64,000 bases of DNA from Gonocerus acuteangulatus (GCA_946811695.1 OX328126.1:5974962-6038961); one strand, 5' to 3'; numbered from the stretch's first letter, positions 8,946 to 18,772 are shown. Numbers and translations are program-made. The notes: generated by a model not told the origin, from the sequence alone.

Positions 8946-11900
8946 CTACTCCCCCCCTAGTGACGGAGTCGCAAAAGCGTGTGTTTAGCCGTACCTGACG
9001 ACCAGATCTTGTCCTGTAGGGCGGTGGAGTTGATCTTGCTGCGTCAGAAGTTCTGTTCATGTTTGCAGTATGGTTCGTGGTGTCGCTCTTTGGTGTTACC
9101 TCAGTAGATGTTCTGGGAATGTTCTCAGTGTCCATGAGACGGTAGGCAGGTTTGAGACGATCGAGAGACACTGTCACTTCCCTGTCTCCTAGCTGGATTG
9201 TAAAATGTTTCTCAGCGCGCTTGAGGATAGGGTAAGGTCCTGAATAAGGAGGGACTAAAGGACTCCTTACAGCGTCTTCTCTCAGAAAAACATGCGAACA
9301 TTTTTGCAGATCTTCATGCTGGAATACCTTTCGAGTGGTTGATCTTGGTTCAGCGGGTTTAAGCTTAGCAAGATCTTCCTTTAAAAGTCGAAGAGCAGCT
9401 GCTGGTTCCTGCTGAATGGGCGACTCATGGAAAAATTCTCCTGGTAGTCTAAGAGGTTGACCATATAGTGCTTCAGCGACGGATGCACCCATGTCTTCTC
9501 TGAATGCTGAACGTAATCCAAGGAGTACGGTTGGTAATAGTTCTGACCACCTATCTGTATCGAGGTGTGCAGTGAGAGCGGCTTTCAGTGTTCTGTGCCA
9601 GCGCTCAATGCAACCGTTGGATTGTGGGTGATAGGCGGTTGTCCGTTTTTTCTCTATTCCCATGAGAACAGCAAGGCGTTGGAATATCTCAGCCTCGAAT
9701 TGCCGGCCTTGGTCCGTTGTGATTCTGCTGGGCGTGCCAAAGCGAGCTATCCAATGAGTGTAAAATGCTTCACTGACTGTGGCTGCTGTTATGTCTGGGA
9801 GTGGTATAGCCTCTGGCCATCGTGTTCCACGGTCCATCATTGTGAGGCAATATCGATTTCCATTGGATGTGGGCAGTGGTCCAATCAGATCCAGGTGGAC
9901 ATGCTCAAACCGTTGCGCTCTTGGAAATGTTCCCAATGGTGTCTGGGTGTGCCGCTGTACTTTTGACCGTTGGCAAGGTATACATGACTTGGTCCATGTT
10001 CCGATGTCACGGTTCATTTCTGGCCAGAAGAATCTCTGTGATATAAGTTTTCTGGTTGCTCGAACTCCTGGATGACTAAGGCCATGCAGTCGGTTGAAGA
10101 GAGCTTTTCTAAGACCTTCTGGAATGTATGGACGTGCCTTGACAGTGGACATTTCGCAGAGAAGTGGTCCATGGAATCCAGGGATGTCGATGAGTTTGAA
10201 GTTCAGACTGGGGTTCTTCTTGAGGTCAGCGATTGATGGATCCTTCTTCTGGGCTTCCGCGAGAGCATCTAGATCATCTGGTAGTTGTACTTCTTCCAGG
10301 CGGGACAAGGTGTCGGCAACCATATTTTCTTTACCAGGCTGATACTTTATGTCCGTTGAGAACTGACTAATAAAGTTCAGCTGGCGGATACGTCGGGGAC
10401 ATGCACTGGTGGGCTTCTGTTCGAAGGCGTGAACTAGTGGTTTATGATCGGTGACTATAGTAAAGTTCAATCCTTCAAGAAGTGGCCTGAAGTGTTTAAC
10501 AGCTTCATAGACTGCGAGCAATTCTCTATCATAAGCAGAGTAATTTTTCTGCGTCTGTGATAGAGCTCTTGAAAAGAAACTCAAAGGTCTCCATATCCCA
10601 TTCTTCCGCTGCTGGAGAACTGCACCAATGCCGATATCTGAGGCATCGCAGGCAAGAGATAACTCCTCGTGAGTGGATTGATGTGCTAGCTGTGCGGCTG
10701 CTGCGAGACTCTCCTTGGTTTTCTGGAATGCTTCCAAACTTTCTTCAGTCCAGGGTACAGGTCGCTTGTCGTTTTTCTTGGTATTGTGCAACAAGCGATT
10801 CAGAGGGGTCTGAACAGTAGCTGCGTCAGGTATACATCTTCTGTAAAAGTTTACCATACCGAGGAAACGGCGAAGCTGGCAGATAGTTGTGGGTTGTGGA
10901 AATTCGGCGATGGTCTGGACTTTGGTTGGCAGGGGTGTAATGCCACACGAATTTACTCTGTAACCAAGGAAGTCTATTTCAGATTTCCCAAAGACACACT
11001 TGGCTACATTGAGTGTCAGTCCATTATCGTCCATCCGCTTGAAAACTTCCCTAATATGCCGCTCGTGTTCATCTTCATCAGCTGAAGCAATAAAATAATC
11101 GTCCAGATATGGAAATATGAATGGAAGGTCACGAAATAGGGTGTCTGAGAACCGCTGGAAAGTCTGGGCAGCATTTCTTAAGCCAAAACTCATTCTAGTG
11201 AATTCCATCAAACCGAATGGTGTAATTACAGCTGTCTTTTCAATGTCTTCTTCAGCTACTGGAATGTGGTAGAAGGCTCTGACTACATCCAGTGTCGAGA
11301 AAATCTTCTTTCCCTCTAGCTGTGTGGTGAAGTCTAGAAGATTAGGTACAGGATATCTGTCTGGTACTGTCTGCTTGTTCAGCATCCTGTAGTCTCCGCA
11401 GGGACGCAAGGTTCCATTCTTCTTTGTGACTACGTGCAGTGGGCTAGACCACGGACTCTTAGAAGGTCTGCAGATGCCTTCGTTCATTAGTTGCTGGAAG
11501 TGTTCCTTAACGGCCTTATATTTGTCCGGAGGAAGTCTTCTGGATTTGCTTGTTACTGGATTTCCTTTTGTCTCAATGTGATGCTGGACGACAGTGGGTG
11601 AAGGTCCTCTGATTGGTGATGGTCGGGTTAGATTGGGGAACTCTCGTAGGATATGTGAGTATTTGCAGTCTTCAGGAATGGTTGATATGGTAGATACAGA
11701 AACCATGGAAACCGTTCCACATGCAGTAAGACCTGTAGTGCCGTCGCGTAGCTGCTTATTCCTTATATCGACTACTAGACCATGACGGAAAAGGAAATCA
11801 GCACCGATGATAGGCTTCCCTACATCCGCAATAACAAAGGTCCAAGGAAAAGATCGTCGTAGTCCTAGGTCCAGGATCAAGGTTGACTCTCCATAAGTTG

Positions 11901-12100
11901 GGATTCGGGTGTTGTTAGCAGCGATGAGACTATAATCTGTCGGTGATCGGTGTTTCTGAGGGTTACGAGGAATGGTGGATATAGAAGCACCTGTATCGAT
12001 AAGAAAAATCTTCCCTGACCGCTTATCTCTAACGAAAAGGCGGCGTTGTGGTTGGGCTGAGGCGATAGCCGCTTCATTCGCCAGCCCTAGGGGTTTAAAT
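8941..12100 (-). CDS. pol: Gypsy pol polyprotein (protease, RT, RNase H, integrase), expressed by -1 frameshift
   Basis: The frame is open from just before the slip site (about 12100) to a TAG at 8941-8943 inside the 3' LTR. Protease has the DTGAS active site (11997-11983) and IIGADFL. Numbering from the first internal Met at 11880: RT covers about 100-310, with FSTLDVVRAFYHIP and the catalytic YLDD at 258-261. RNase H residues are D412, E453, D478 and D523. Integrase has the zinc-binding H599, H603, C633 and C636 and the catalytic D664, D723 and E759, with the canonical 35-residue D-E spacing. No stop or frameshift interrupts the frame. Pol lies in the -1 frame relative to gag, so it should be made as a Gag-Pol fusion. 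Confidence 0.93.
8946..8962 (-). promoter_or_regulatory. polypurine tract of the Gypsy element
   Basis: On the minus strand AGGGGGGGAGTAG lies directly before the TGTAGC start of the 3' LTR. This is the expected plus-strand primer. It also encodes the last pol residues (Gly-Gly-Val). Confidence 0.8.
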
Positions 12101-12995
12101 TCACTTTATAGTTGCAGGGTTTTGTACATTTTTTGGCTTTGTCCTTAAATCTGTAGTGATAAAAACACAGTCCTCCACGGGAACTTGAACGACTTGGGGG
12201 TTGGCTACGAGTATCTCTCCATGGATTTCGGTCATTGCTCCGTGACCGATGAGCCTGGCGCAATTCTGCTACTTCAGTGCGAAGAGATCGAAGTTCCATG
12301 ACAAGCTGGTCAATCGAAGGTGGTGCTATTGACAAAGATGGTGATTGCTGGGGCCGGGCTTCCTCTTGTGAAAGTGAAAATGTCTCAACTGGGGTTTCTA
12401 TCTCAGCAATCTTGTCTGCCGTCGCTGCTAGCTTTTCAAGATCATCTTGACCAGTCGCTGTTAGAATTGCTTGCATCCTACTTGGAAGGTTTCTAAGCCA
12501 CAAAGTTCTTACCATCTCCCGTGAGACAATAGTGCCTGCTTGCTGAAGCATGATGCGTAAAAGTTGGGATGGTCGTTGGTTACCGAGCTGAGTATCCTGC
12601 AATAGTCTCTGGATTCTTCGAGTCTCGGATTCTCCATAGACTTGGATCAGGCGAGCTTTGAGGTCATCATAAGGTGTGTTGGTATCGGCCCTGTCGATGA
12701 GATCTGCAACCTGTTCCAGAACTTCCATTCCGAGATTTGCCATCGTTGCTTGGTACTTCATCACTTGGGATGTGACTTTAGAGGTGAAGAAAACGGCCTC
12801 TGCATGAGCAAACCAGAGTGAGGGGTTTGCTTTATGAAATGGTGGCAAGCGATTGTGAGCACCAGAGAATGCTGAGACTTCAGATTCCTCTTCAGTAATT
12901 TTCTGAGGTAAGGGCATTTTTGAACCACAGGGTAAGATATCGGATGGTTGTTGTCTTTTTGCCTTTTCATCGTCGGGGTCACCACTTGTTGGCAT
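12087..12995 (-). CDS. gag: Gypsy Gag protein
   Basis: 302 codons. The start ATG (12995-12993) lies inside the 5' LTR, so the first codons MPTSGDPDDEK run across the LTR end and the primer-binding site. The middle resembles Gypsy capsid: LPPFHKANPSLWFAHAEAVF and NLPSRMQAILTATGQ. The C-terminus carries a Cys/His motif, CFYHYRFKDKAKKCTKPC, similar to the atypical zinc motif of Mag-like elements rather than a CCHC knuckle. The frame ends at TAG 12087-12089, two codons after a T TTA AAC slippery heptamer. An upstream ATG in the LTR was not found in frame. Confidence 0.9.
   Translation of the reverse strand: MPTSGDPDDEKAKRQQPSDILPCGSKMPLPQKITEEESEVSAFSGAHNRLPPFHKANPSLWFAHAEAVFFTSKVTSQVMKYQATMANLGMEVLEQVADLIDRADTNTPYDDLKARLIQVYGESETRRIQRLLQDTQLGNQRPSQLLRIMLQQAGTIVSREMVRTLWLRNLPSRMQAILTATGQDDLEKLAATADKIAEIETPVETFSLSQEEARPQQSPSLSIAPPSIDQLVMELRSLRTEVAELRQAHRSRSNDRNPWRDTRSQPPSRSSSRGGLCFYHYRFKDKAKKCTKPCNYKVNLNP
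12093..12099 (-). promoter_or_regulatory. -1 ribosomal frameshift site, T TTA AAC
   Basis: In the gag frame the end reads AAT TTA AAC CCC TAG. The heptamer T TTA AAC is a classical simultaneous-slippage site (X XXY YYZ). Slipping back one base gives GAA TTT AAA CCC CTA GGG, which is the open pol frame. I did not fold the downstream RNA, so a stimulatory structure is unverified. Confidence 0.85.
12967..12984 (-). promoter_or_regulatory. tRNA primer-binding site of the Gypsy element
   Basis: Just inside the 5' LTR end (minus-strand ...CCAACA) the sequence reads AGTGGTGACCCCGACGATG. The TGG at the start fits pairing with a tRNA 3' CCA end two bases from the LTR. The matching tRNA cannot be named from this window. 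The site is translated as Ser-Gly-Asp-Pro-Asp of Gag. Confidence 0.65.
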
Positions 12996-13449
12996 AGTGT
13001 TGAGTGATATTGCTCAGAAGGAGCCAACAAAAAAAAAATAAATAAAATTTAACAAAACACTAACTATTTTTTTTTGGTGTAAAATTATTATTATTATTTT
13101 TAGGAACAAAATGTTAAAAATTAATATGAACAAAGGAAAGGAATAATTGTCTTTGTCTTCTGAGGTGTAATGCACCTTAACACAATAGCCTCTTAAGCAG
13201 AAAGTTAGCTGCTAAGGAAGGTTAGGGAATTTCAGCAGTCCAATGTTCAAAATAAAAATTGGCACTCACAAGACTATGATTTTATACAACACCAGTTGCT
13301 TGAGATAGACACTTCAATAAAACACTTTTTTAAAACATGTTTGTCAAGTATCTCATAACACACCAATTGTTTTTTTTTTCACTGTCTTTTTTTTTGGTGA
13401 ACATATGTTAATTAACATATGTGTTAATAGTAACATATGTTCTGCTACA
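12987..13449 (-). repeat. 5' LTR of the Gypsy element
   Basis: 463 bp, near-identical to 8482-8945. On the minus strand a TATAAAA box (13286-13280) could drive transcription starting some 25-35 bases further toward lower coordinates. The U3 side holds three CATATG E-box cores, two of them in a 22 bp palindrome. The last nine bases contain the gag start codon. Confidence 0.95.
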
Positions 13450-13615
13450 CTATGCTATTAGGATGACTGAGGCCTCATTTAATACATTACTAAACCTAGT
13501 CACATCCGTCATACAGAAATCAGATACATTTATGAGACCTGCTTTGCTAGCAAAAGTGAAATTGCACGCTATTTTATACCTCTTGGGAGATATGCACGTA
13601 AAATATGTTCCAGTG
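13450..13615 (+). pseudogene. PIF/Harbinger transposase relic, part 2 (right of the Gypsy insertion)
   Basis: Continues the frame of 8434-8481 after the CTAT duplication: AIRMTEASFNTLLNLVTSVI, then KSDTFMRPALLAKVKLHAIL. This is the Harbinger N-terminal pattern (RMxxxxFxxLLxxVxPxIxKxDTxMRxAIxxxxRLAxTLRFLA). No catalytic DDE region follows. Similarity fades by about 13610. Confidence 0.65.
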
Positions 13616-14341
13616 TGTTTAGTAGAGCCTAATAAACAGAAAAATAGAACCTTCTTCTATTCAATATTTAGTAATCACTTGCTCTTGATTACTAATCACT
13701 CGCACTAAACAATTGCTGTCCACACATGTTCTGTACTAACCACTAAACACCTGTACTAAATGGGCCCTAAACAGTGGACGCTGAAGAGTACAGTGGACAC
13801 TACTAGCACTAAACACTAATCACTCACAGGAATCACTTATCACTCTCACTAATAAAAGCGTAAATGGGCCCGAATGCCGCGAATTATCATCCAAAGAGAG
13901 CACTAGATAACACAAAAAAAATTGACACATTAAATATGCCGTCATAAAATTAATTGGGTGTATGATGTTAACGAACCCACAGCAGCCATTAAGGATGAAA
14001 AACAAGCTGCAGTAACTTCTCATTGCATTAAAGCTAGAATAGGAACCACGTGTCCCGTTTTTTAGAGAGCATATTTTACTCAGAGTTGAGGACACACGTG
14101 ATGCCGAGAAGAAAAGGGTTGAAATGTGAAGAAGAAAACCAGTTAAGAGAAAGAAAAAACGAAAGCACGGTAGGGCAGACAGTAAGAAATGAAGGCAAGC
14201 CGTTTTTTATAAGGCCAAATGTTTTTTTCTGACATTCCGTGCCTTGCAATCATCGATATACATTCTCCAAGATAGGCTGTGTTAATGGTCGTTCGGTAAA
14301 ATTATTCAACGCGTTTCGCTAACTCTACGAGAAGAGAAAAA
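13616..14341. other. unassigned region
   Basis: Contains several CACTAAACACT-type short repeats (about 13690-13860) and two ATGGGCCC motifs. I see no gene with a recognisable domain. It may include the remainder of the Harbinger element. Confidence 0.4.
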
Positions 14342-14353
14342 GTTTAGGTGTTT

Positions 14354-14468
14354 TTTTTTTTTTTTTTTTTTTTTTTTTTGTTTTTTTTTTTAGAACGGCG
14401 CATCTACATCTTGGCCATTAGCGCCGGGCTATCTACAGGTTGCCACCCTTTTCTAATGCCAACAGCAC
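14354..14468 (-). mobile_element. 5'-truncated copy of the 5S-derived SINE
   Basis: Minus-strand copy with a poly(A) tail (plus-strand T-run 14350-14390). The body matches 16407-16484 (AGCGCCGGGCTATCTACAGG and GTTGCCACCCTTTTCTAATG) but stops where the 5S-like head begins. A perfect 12 bp duplication, GTTTAGGTGTTT, flanks it (14342-14353 and 14469-14480), so it is a complete retrotransposition event that was 5'-truncated. Confidence 0.8.
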
Positions 14469-14519
14469 GTTTAGGTGTTTATCGAAAACTCCAACTCACA
14501 GGAGCTATGTCATCTTAGC

Positions 14520-14658
<139 letters not shown>

Positions 14659-15190
14659 CAGTAGATTCTCCCTAATCCGGCATCGCCGCATGGGCGAATA
14701 TAGAAAATAATTTCGGAGGGGCCTGGGAAAATTTCGGGGGGGGGGGGGCTGAGACCATTTCCGGTGTATGGAATACTAAAAATTTAGATCTTGGAAGAGT
14801 TTTACCCAACGTAAACACTATTGCACCCAAAATAGAATATGTTTTATGAACTAAATGATCTTATTTAATTTATTTTTAAGGGTTTTACGAAATTTTTGCC
14901 GATGAAATTAAAATTTCGGGGGGGGGGGTGCTGAGACCATTTCCGGTGTATGGAATACTAACAATTTAGATCTTGGAAGAGTTTTAGCCAACTTAAAGGC
15001 TATTACACCCAAAATAGAATATGTTTTTTGAACTAAATGATCTTATTTAATTTATTTTTAAGGGTTTTATGAAATTTTTGCCGATCAAACCAAAATTTCG
15101 GGGGCTGCAGCCCCCCCTTATATACGCCCATGCATCGTCGGGACAGGGGTACAGCCGGATTAGAGAAAACGCTGGATTAGAGAATTCAGT
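14659..15190 (+). mobile_element. pogo/Tigger-like element fragment, interrupted by a MITE
   Basis: A TA target is followed by CAGTAGATTCTCCCTAATCC, which resembles pogo/Tigger termini (CAGTAGAnTCTCnnTTATCCG). The element is split at CATCGCCG by the CATGGGCG MITE and resumes with CATCGTCGGGACAGGGG and GCCGGATTAGAGAA (15133-15185). No transposase is seen nearby. Confidence 0.55.
14689..15132. mobile_element. MITE of the CATGGGCG family with duplicated core
   Basis: Begins CATGGGCGAATATAG and ends TATATACGCCCATG. The flanking 8-mers CATCGCCG (14681-14688) and CATCGTCG (15133-15140) differ at one base, giving an 8 bp target duplication. The core (CTGAGACCATTTCCGGTGTA and onward) is present twice in tandem, about 200 bp each, separated by G-runs. 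Confidence 0.8.
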
Positions 15191-15252
15191 TAGAAGCGGT
15201 CACTTATGTATTTTTTTAAAAAAAAATCGTATTATGTTTCATTTTGTGGAGA

Positions 15253-15891
15253 TGTAATGATTGGACAAGCGACCACTGGTGGACCAATGAGAAGCATCCA
15301 GGCCAGCCAATAGGAACGAGCGCTTGGCCGAGCACTCCCGACTTTGACCGAGGCACCCCGACCTCGGCCTATGAATAGGGGCGTTCCTGCTGCCCAGAAC
15401 TCATTCCGATCCAGCGCTCCCTCCAGGACACTTCAGCTCTCTCAAGACCAGACTCCAGCCAGCCATGCACTCAGGACCAAGCAACCGGCGTTCCAGCAGC
15501 CACCCAGCCATGCACTCAGGACCAAGGACCTAGCTACCTGCTCGACCTCTCTGGACAAAGTACGAAGCCGCCGTCTCGATGTCCCCAGTGGTCAAGCCAG
15601 CCTCCAGTCATTACACTCCCGACTCCTACTTCCCCCAACTCTAGTCAATACCTGGCTTATTTATTTACTTCCTTACCCCTCTCACTCCTGCTTCGAGGAA
15701 CGGCTACGGCTCAGTACCGAACACCTTCTCCCCGACTCAGTGGAACAGCTGAGGCCTAGTACCTAGTCGGTATCCCCCAAGTTCAAGGAAGCGCCCTTAA
15801 CCGGGACACAGTACTTACCTGGTTACCTTCTCCCGACACATCCTTCCTACCCTTCCTAGCCTACCTTTAGTAGCGACACCCATCCGCTACA
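15253..15891 (+). mobile_element. GC-rich insert, possibly a solo LTR
   Basis: A GC-rich island in an AT-rich window. It starts TGTAATGATTGG and ends CCATCCGCTACA, giving TG...CA ends and a short TGTA/TACA inverted repeat. It has three CCAAT boxes, one of them inverted (15260-15311), and two near-identical segments around CAGCCATGCACTCAGGACCA. A 140-codon Ser/Pro/Leu-rich frame (15344-15766) has no recognisable domain. I found no convincing target duplication, so the LTR interpretation is tentative; a promoter-like CpG-rich island is the alternative. Confidence 0.35.
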
Positions 15892-15984
15892 ATTTCAACA
15901 TCGCATATTTAAGTAAAATTTAGTAGAAAACTTTTACTAGTAAAATTGATTTTCTTAGTATAAACACAAGTTCCTGCTCCTAAA

Positions 15985-16242
15985 ACGAAACACATATATA
16001 AATTCCGATTTTCCGTCGCTTATATCTCAGAAACGCTTCAATGTAGAATTATGAAACTTTCTAATTTTACTCACATCTATTAGTATAATACCTGTGTAAA
16101 GTTTCATACGTTTATCTTGTACGGGTTCAAAGCTATGAGAGGGTAAAAATCGGCCCTAATACTTCGTGTAATATAAACACAGCGTGCGTAGGCCGAAACC
16201 GTGCGCCTAGATATGAACGCGCAAAGATGACACAGCTCCTGC
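15985..16242 (-). mobile_element. Helentron-like 5' fragment (minus strand)
   Basis: Shares AGAATTATGAAACTTTCTAA, CTCACATCTATTAGTATAAT and TAATACTTCGTGTAATAT with 55345-55560. Its right end, read on the minus strand, is CGCAGGAGCTGTGTCATC, the 5' terminus of the TCCG family seen at 2030, 32720 and 42414. Confidence 0.55.
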
Positions 16243-16350
16243 GTCTTTTGTTTTATTTTGTCGGCGTCCATTATTGTTTCTATGTATTTACTTTTCAGTG
16301 TATATTTACTAATCGTTAATTAATGCTATCTATATTTTACATAACTTGTT

Positions 16351-16557
16351 TTTTTTGTTTTTTTGTTTTTTTTTTTGTTTTTTTTTGTTTTTTTTTCTTT
16401 CTTTTTTACGGCGCATCAACTATTTGGCTATTAGCGCTGGGCTATCTACAGGTTGCCACCCTTTTCTAATGCCAACAGCACGTGGTCGGTCACCCATTCA
16501 GGTACTGACCACGCTCGACGTTGCTTAACTTCGGTGATCTATGGGAACCGGTGTATT
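16351..16557 (-). mobile_element. 5S rRNA-derived SINE, full length
   Basis: On the minus strand the head (16557-16486) matches 5S rRNA from about nucleotide 20: GAATACACCGG, GATCACCGAAGTTAAGCAACG and GGTGACCG, including the internal control region used by RNA polymerase III. A unique body and a poly(A)-like tail (plus T-run 16351-16406) follow. A perfect 11 bp duplication, CATAACTTGTT, flanks it (16340-16350 and 16558-16568). The closest described type is SINE3 (5S-derived); mobilisation by a non-LTR element in trans is inferred. Confidence 0.85.
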
Positions 16558-16763
16558 CATAACTTGTTGTTTCAAATCTTCTAGAATTGTGTTCAAGACG
16601 AATGAGATCCTTGGTTGTTGTAGCGACCACCAGAGGCGCTGCTGTTGGCTGAACAGCTGTATCCGGTTTCCCGATGTGTGTTTGTCTTTCTATAATTGTC
16701 ACTATACATATTTATTCAAACAGTTTTCAATGCAGTAAACAAATATGAAGTATTTGTGTGTAC

Positions 16764-17094
16764 TCACGTATTAGCTTCACCAGGTTAGAGAAGTGATTCT
16801 CGTTCAGTGATCTGGATCATTATCGCATCCAATATGGCGACGGAAAGACCATTTATTAATATTATCAACGAGTTGGGTTGACTATAGTTTCGATATAACC
16901 TCGAGGAAACGCGTAACACTTGTTAATAGCATAATTGCTATGCGTTTCCGCTCGCTCAAGGTTATATCGAAACTCTAGTCAACCCAACTCATTGATAATA
17001 TTAATAACTGGCCTTTCCGTCGCCATATTGGATGCGATTATGATCCAGATCTCGGACCGACAACCACTTCTCTAACCTGGTGTGAGTACCTTCT
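16764..17094. mobile_element. palindromic Merlin-like foldback element
   Basis: Two arms of about 150 bp are inverted copies around a centre near 16927, where TTAATAGCATAATT separates them. The right terminus ends GTGAGTACC (that is, GGTACTCAC inward), like the GGTACTTAC end of the Merlin element next door. Shared inner blocks are TCTGGATCAT, CAATATGGCGAC and GAGTTGG-TTGACT. The left GGTAC end is mutated and I see no clean target duplication. Confidence 0.6.
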
Positions 17095-17731
17095 TATGTC
17101 TTCCATGAGTAGTGTTATACTTCACATGCAACAACTTGAATGTCATATTGATTGCCTTAAAGCCTAGTAAGTATTTGTTTTCTTCATGTATCTTGGTCGG
17201 TTTGCATAATTCGGTACTTACGTACTAGTTGCACCGGTGTCGAGAACTGGCTCCCAGTCAGTGATCCGGATCAGGCAATATGGCGACAATTTCAATATGG
17301 CGACCTATTATTAAGACCAAGACCAAGTCTTAATATTATCAACGAGTTGGATTGACTAGAGTTTCGATTATCGATTATCCTTGAGCAAGCCTAGCGAGCG
17401 GAAACACGTAACAATTCTGCCATTAACATAAGTCCTTTTAATTTACTAGATTACTTAACATTACAATTATTTTAATTTAATGATTAGATTAGATTATGAG
17501 GTTATCTCCATTATAAGAGCGGAAATGAAAACATCTAGCATTTCTATTGGTTACGCAATTTGGTCTTTTGGGCAATTTCATTGGTTGTTCTCTTTTCCGC
17601 TCTAGTCTTGATTGTTTTGAGTGCCTTGCTCTTAAATTCGTCTCCTTTAAAATTTATTGCTTTAGTGAGTTGAGTGTTGTTTGTTTTTAGAGCCAATTTG
17701 TGCCCTTTGTGCTGTTCTTTCCAAGGTCATA

Positions 17732-18616
17732 ATGAGTCTTTGGAATTTACCCACAACTGAAAAAGATGCGATTGCATTTTTGCAGCAACGCAATATTTTG
17801 CACCAAGAAAGGAAATGTCCCAATTCACATTCTATGCAACTGTATTTCGGTACTAGGGACTTTTGGAAGTGCAATGTAGCAAACTGTTTTAAGCAATTCG
17901 GCCTTCGAACGGACACCTGGCTGGAAGGAAGCAGAATTCCCTTTGTCACAGCGATAAGGTTTATATACTGGTGGTGTGAGGAGCTGACATCAGTTACATT
18001 CTGCAAAAAAAATCTGAACATATCTGATAAAACAGTGATTGACTGGAATAATTATATGAGAGAATTGTGTACATTAGATATGGAGAGCAGAGAAAACAAG
18101 AAGATAGGTGGACCAGGCTGCATTGTAGAAGTGGACGAAAGTCTTTACTAAACGCAAAAATAATTGTGGTCGTATGTTACCACAACAGTGGGTGTTTGGT
18201 GGCATTTGCAGGGAAACCAAAGACTCGTTTGTAGTGAGTGTTGAAAATAGAAATGGCTCAACGCTTCTGCAAAAAAATCATGGAAAATATAGCGGATGAT
18301 AGCATCATATACTCTGATAGCTGGAAAGGCTATCAGAGTATATGATGCTATCGAAATTGCAGGTTTTCAACATGCTAGAGTTAATCACCGCTACAATTTC
18401 ATTGACCCAGAAACAGGAGCTCATACTCAAACCGTGGAAAGAATGTGGGGGAGTGCCAAATGGAGAAACACAAGACACAGGGGCACAGCGAGGCACCACC
18501 TGGAAACGTATCTTGTAGAATTTATATGGCGACAAAGAAATAGAAAAGAAAATAGAGACCCGTTTGAAGCAATATTAAATTGCATATCGACCCATTTCCC
18601 ACCGAAAAACCAGTGA
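17732..18616 (+). pseudogene. Merlin (IS1016/ISXO2-like) transposase, frameshifted
   Basis: The likely start is MSLWNLPTTEKDA at 17732. A Cys-rich N-terminal segment (CPNSHSMQ...WKCNVANC) fits the zinc-ribbon of this family. A helix-turn-helix and the first catalytic motif, PGCIVEVDES, follow. Continuing in other frames: QQWVFGGICRETKDSF, then [10 protein letters not shown] (second Asp), [18 protein letters not shown] and [10 protein letters not shown] (third acidic residue). At least two simple frame breaks (near 18145, and in an A7 run near 18273) plus an inverted duplication near 18330 inactivate it. Length and motif order match the family. Confidence 0.85.
18298..18352. repeat. 24 bp inverted duplication inside the Merlin transposase gene
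   Basis: Arms 18298-18321 and 18329-18352 are perfect reverse complements with a 7 nt spacer TGGAAAG. The left arm encodes the conserved DSIIYSD region. The right arm breaks the frame just after WKGY. It looks like a template-switch mutation. Confidence 0.9.
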
Positions 18617-18772
18617 TCAATATTACCAACGAGTTGGATTAACTACAGTTTCGATAACGTTGAGCGAACGTATCGACCGGAAACGCATAGCAATTTTTTT
18701 ACGGCGCATTTGCGCCATAATATTGGAAACTAGCGCCGACTCTTGGCCATTAGATTACATAACATTAGCAAT

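Larger units (their letters stand above)
8482..13449 (-). mobile_element. Ty3/Gypsy LTR retrotransposon, apparently intact
   Basis: A 4,968 bp element with LTRs at 8482-8945 and 12987-13449, flanked by the 4 bp duplication CTAT (8478-8481 and 13450-13453). The LTRs differ by one substitution and one T in a T-run, so the insertion is recent. It encodes gag and pol on the minus strand with no env-like frame. The internal region is only 4,041 bp and is essentially all coding: gag starts in the last nine bases of the 5' LTR and pol ends five bases into the 3' LTR. Domain order protease-RT-RNase H-integrase identifies Ty3/Gypsy; placement near the Mag-type clade is inference. Confidence 0.95.

Noticed and set aside
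9565..11785. Plus-strand open frames of 60-130 codons across the Gypsy pol gene
   Set aside because: Antisense shadows of the pol frame, which carries all the recognisable motifs.
15344..15766. A 140-codon gene for a Ser/Pro-rich protein
   Set aside because: No domain, and an internal repeat and promoter-like boxes; more likely chance in a GC-rich element.
16486..16557. A genuine 5S rRNA gene
   Set aside because: Lacks the first ~19 nucleotides and the 3' stem, is joined to a SINE body with an A-tail, and is bounded by an 11 bp target duplication.
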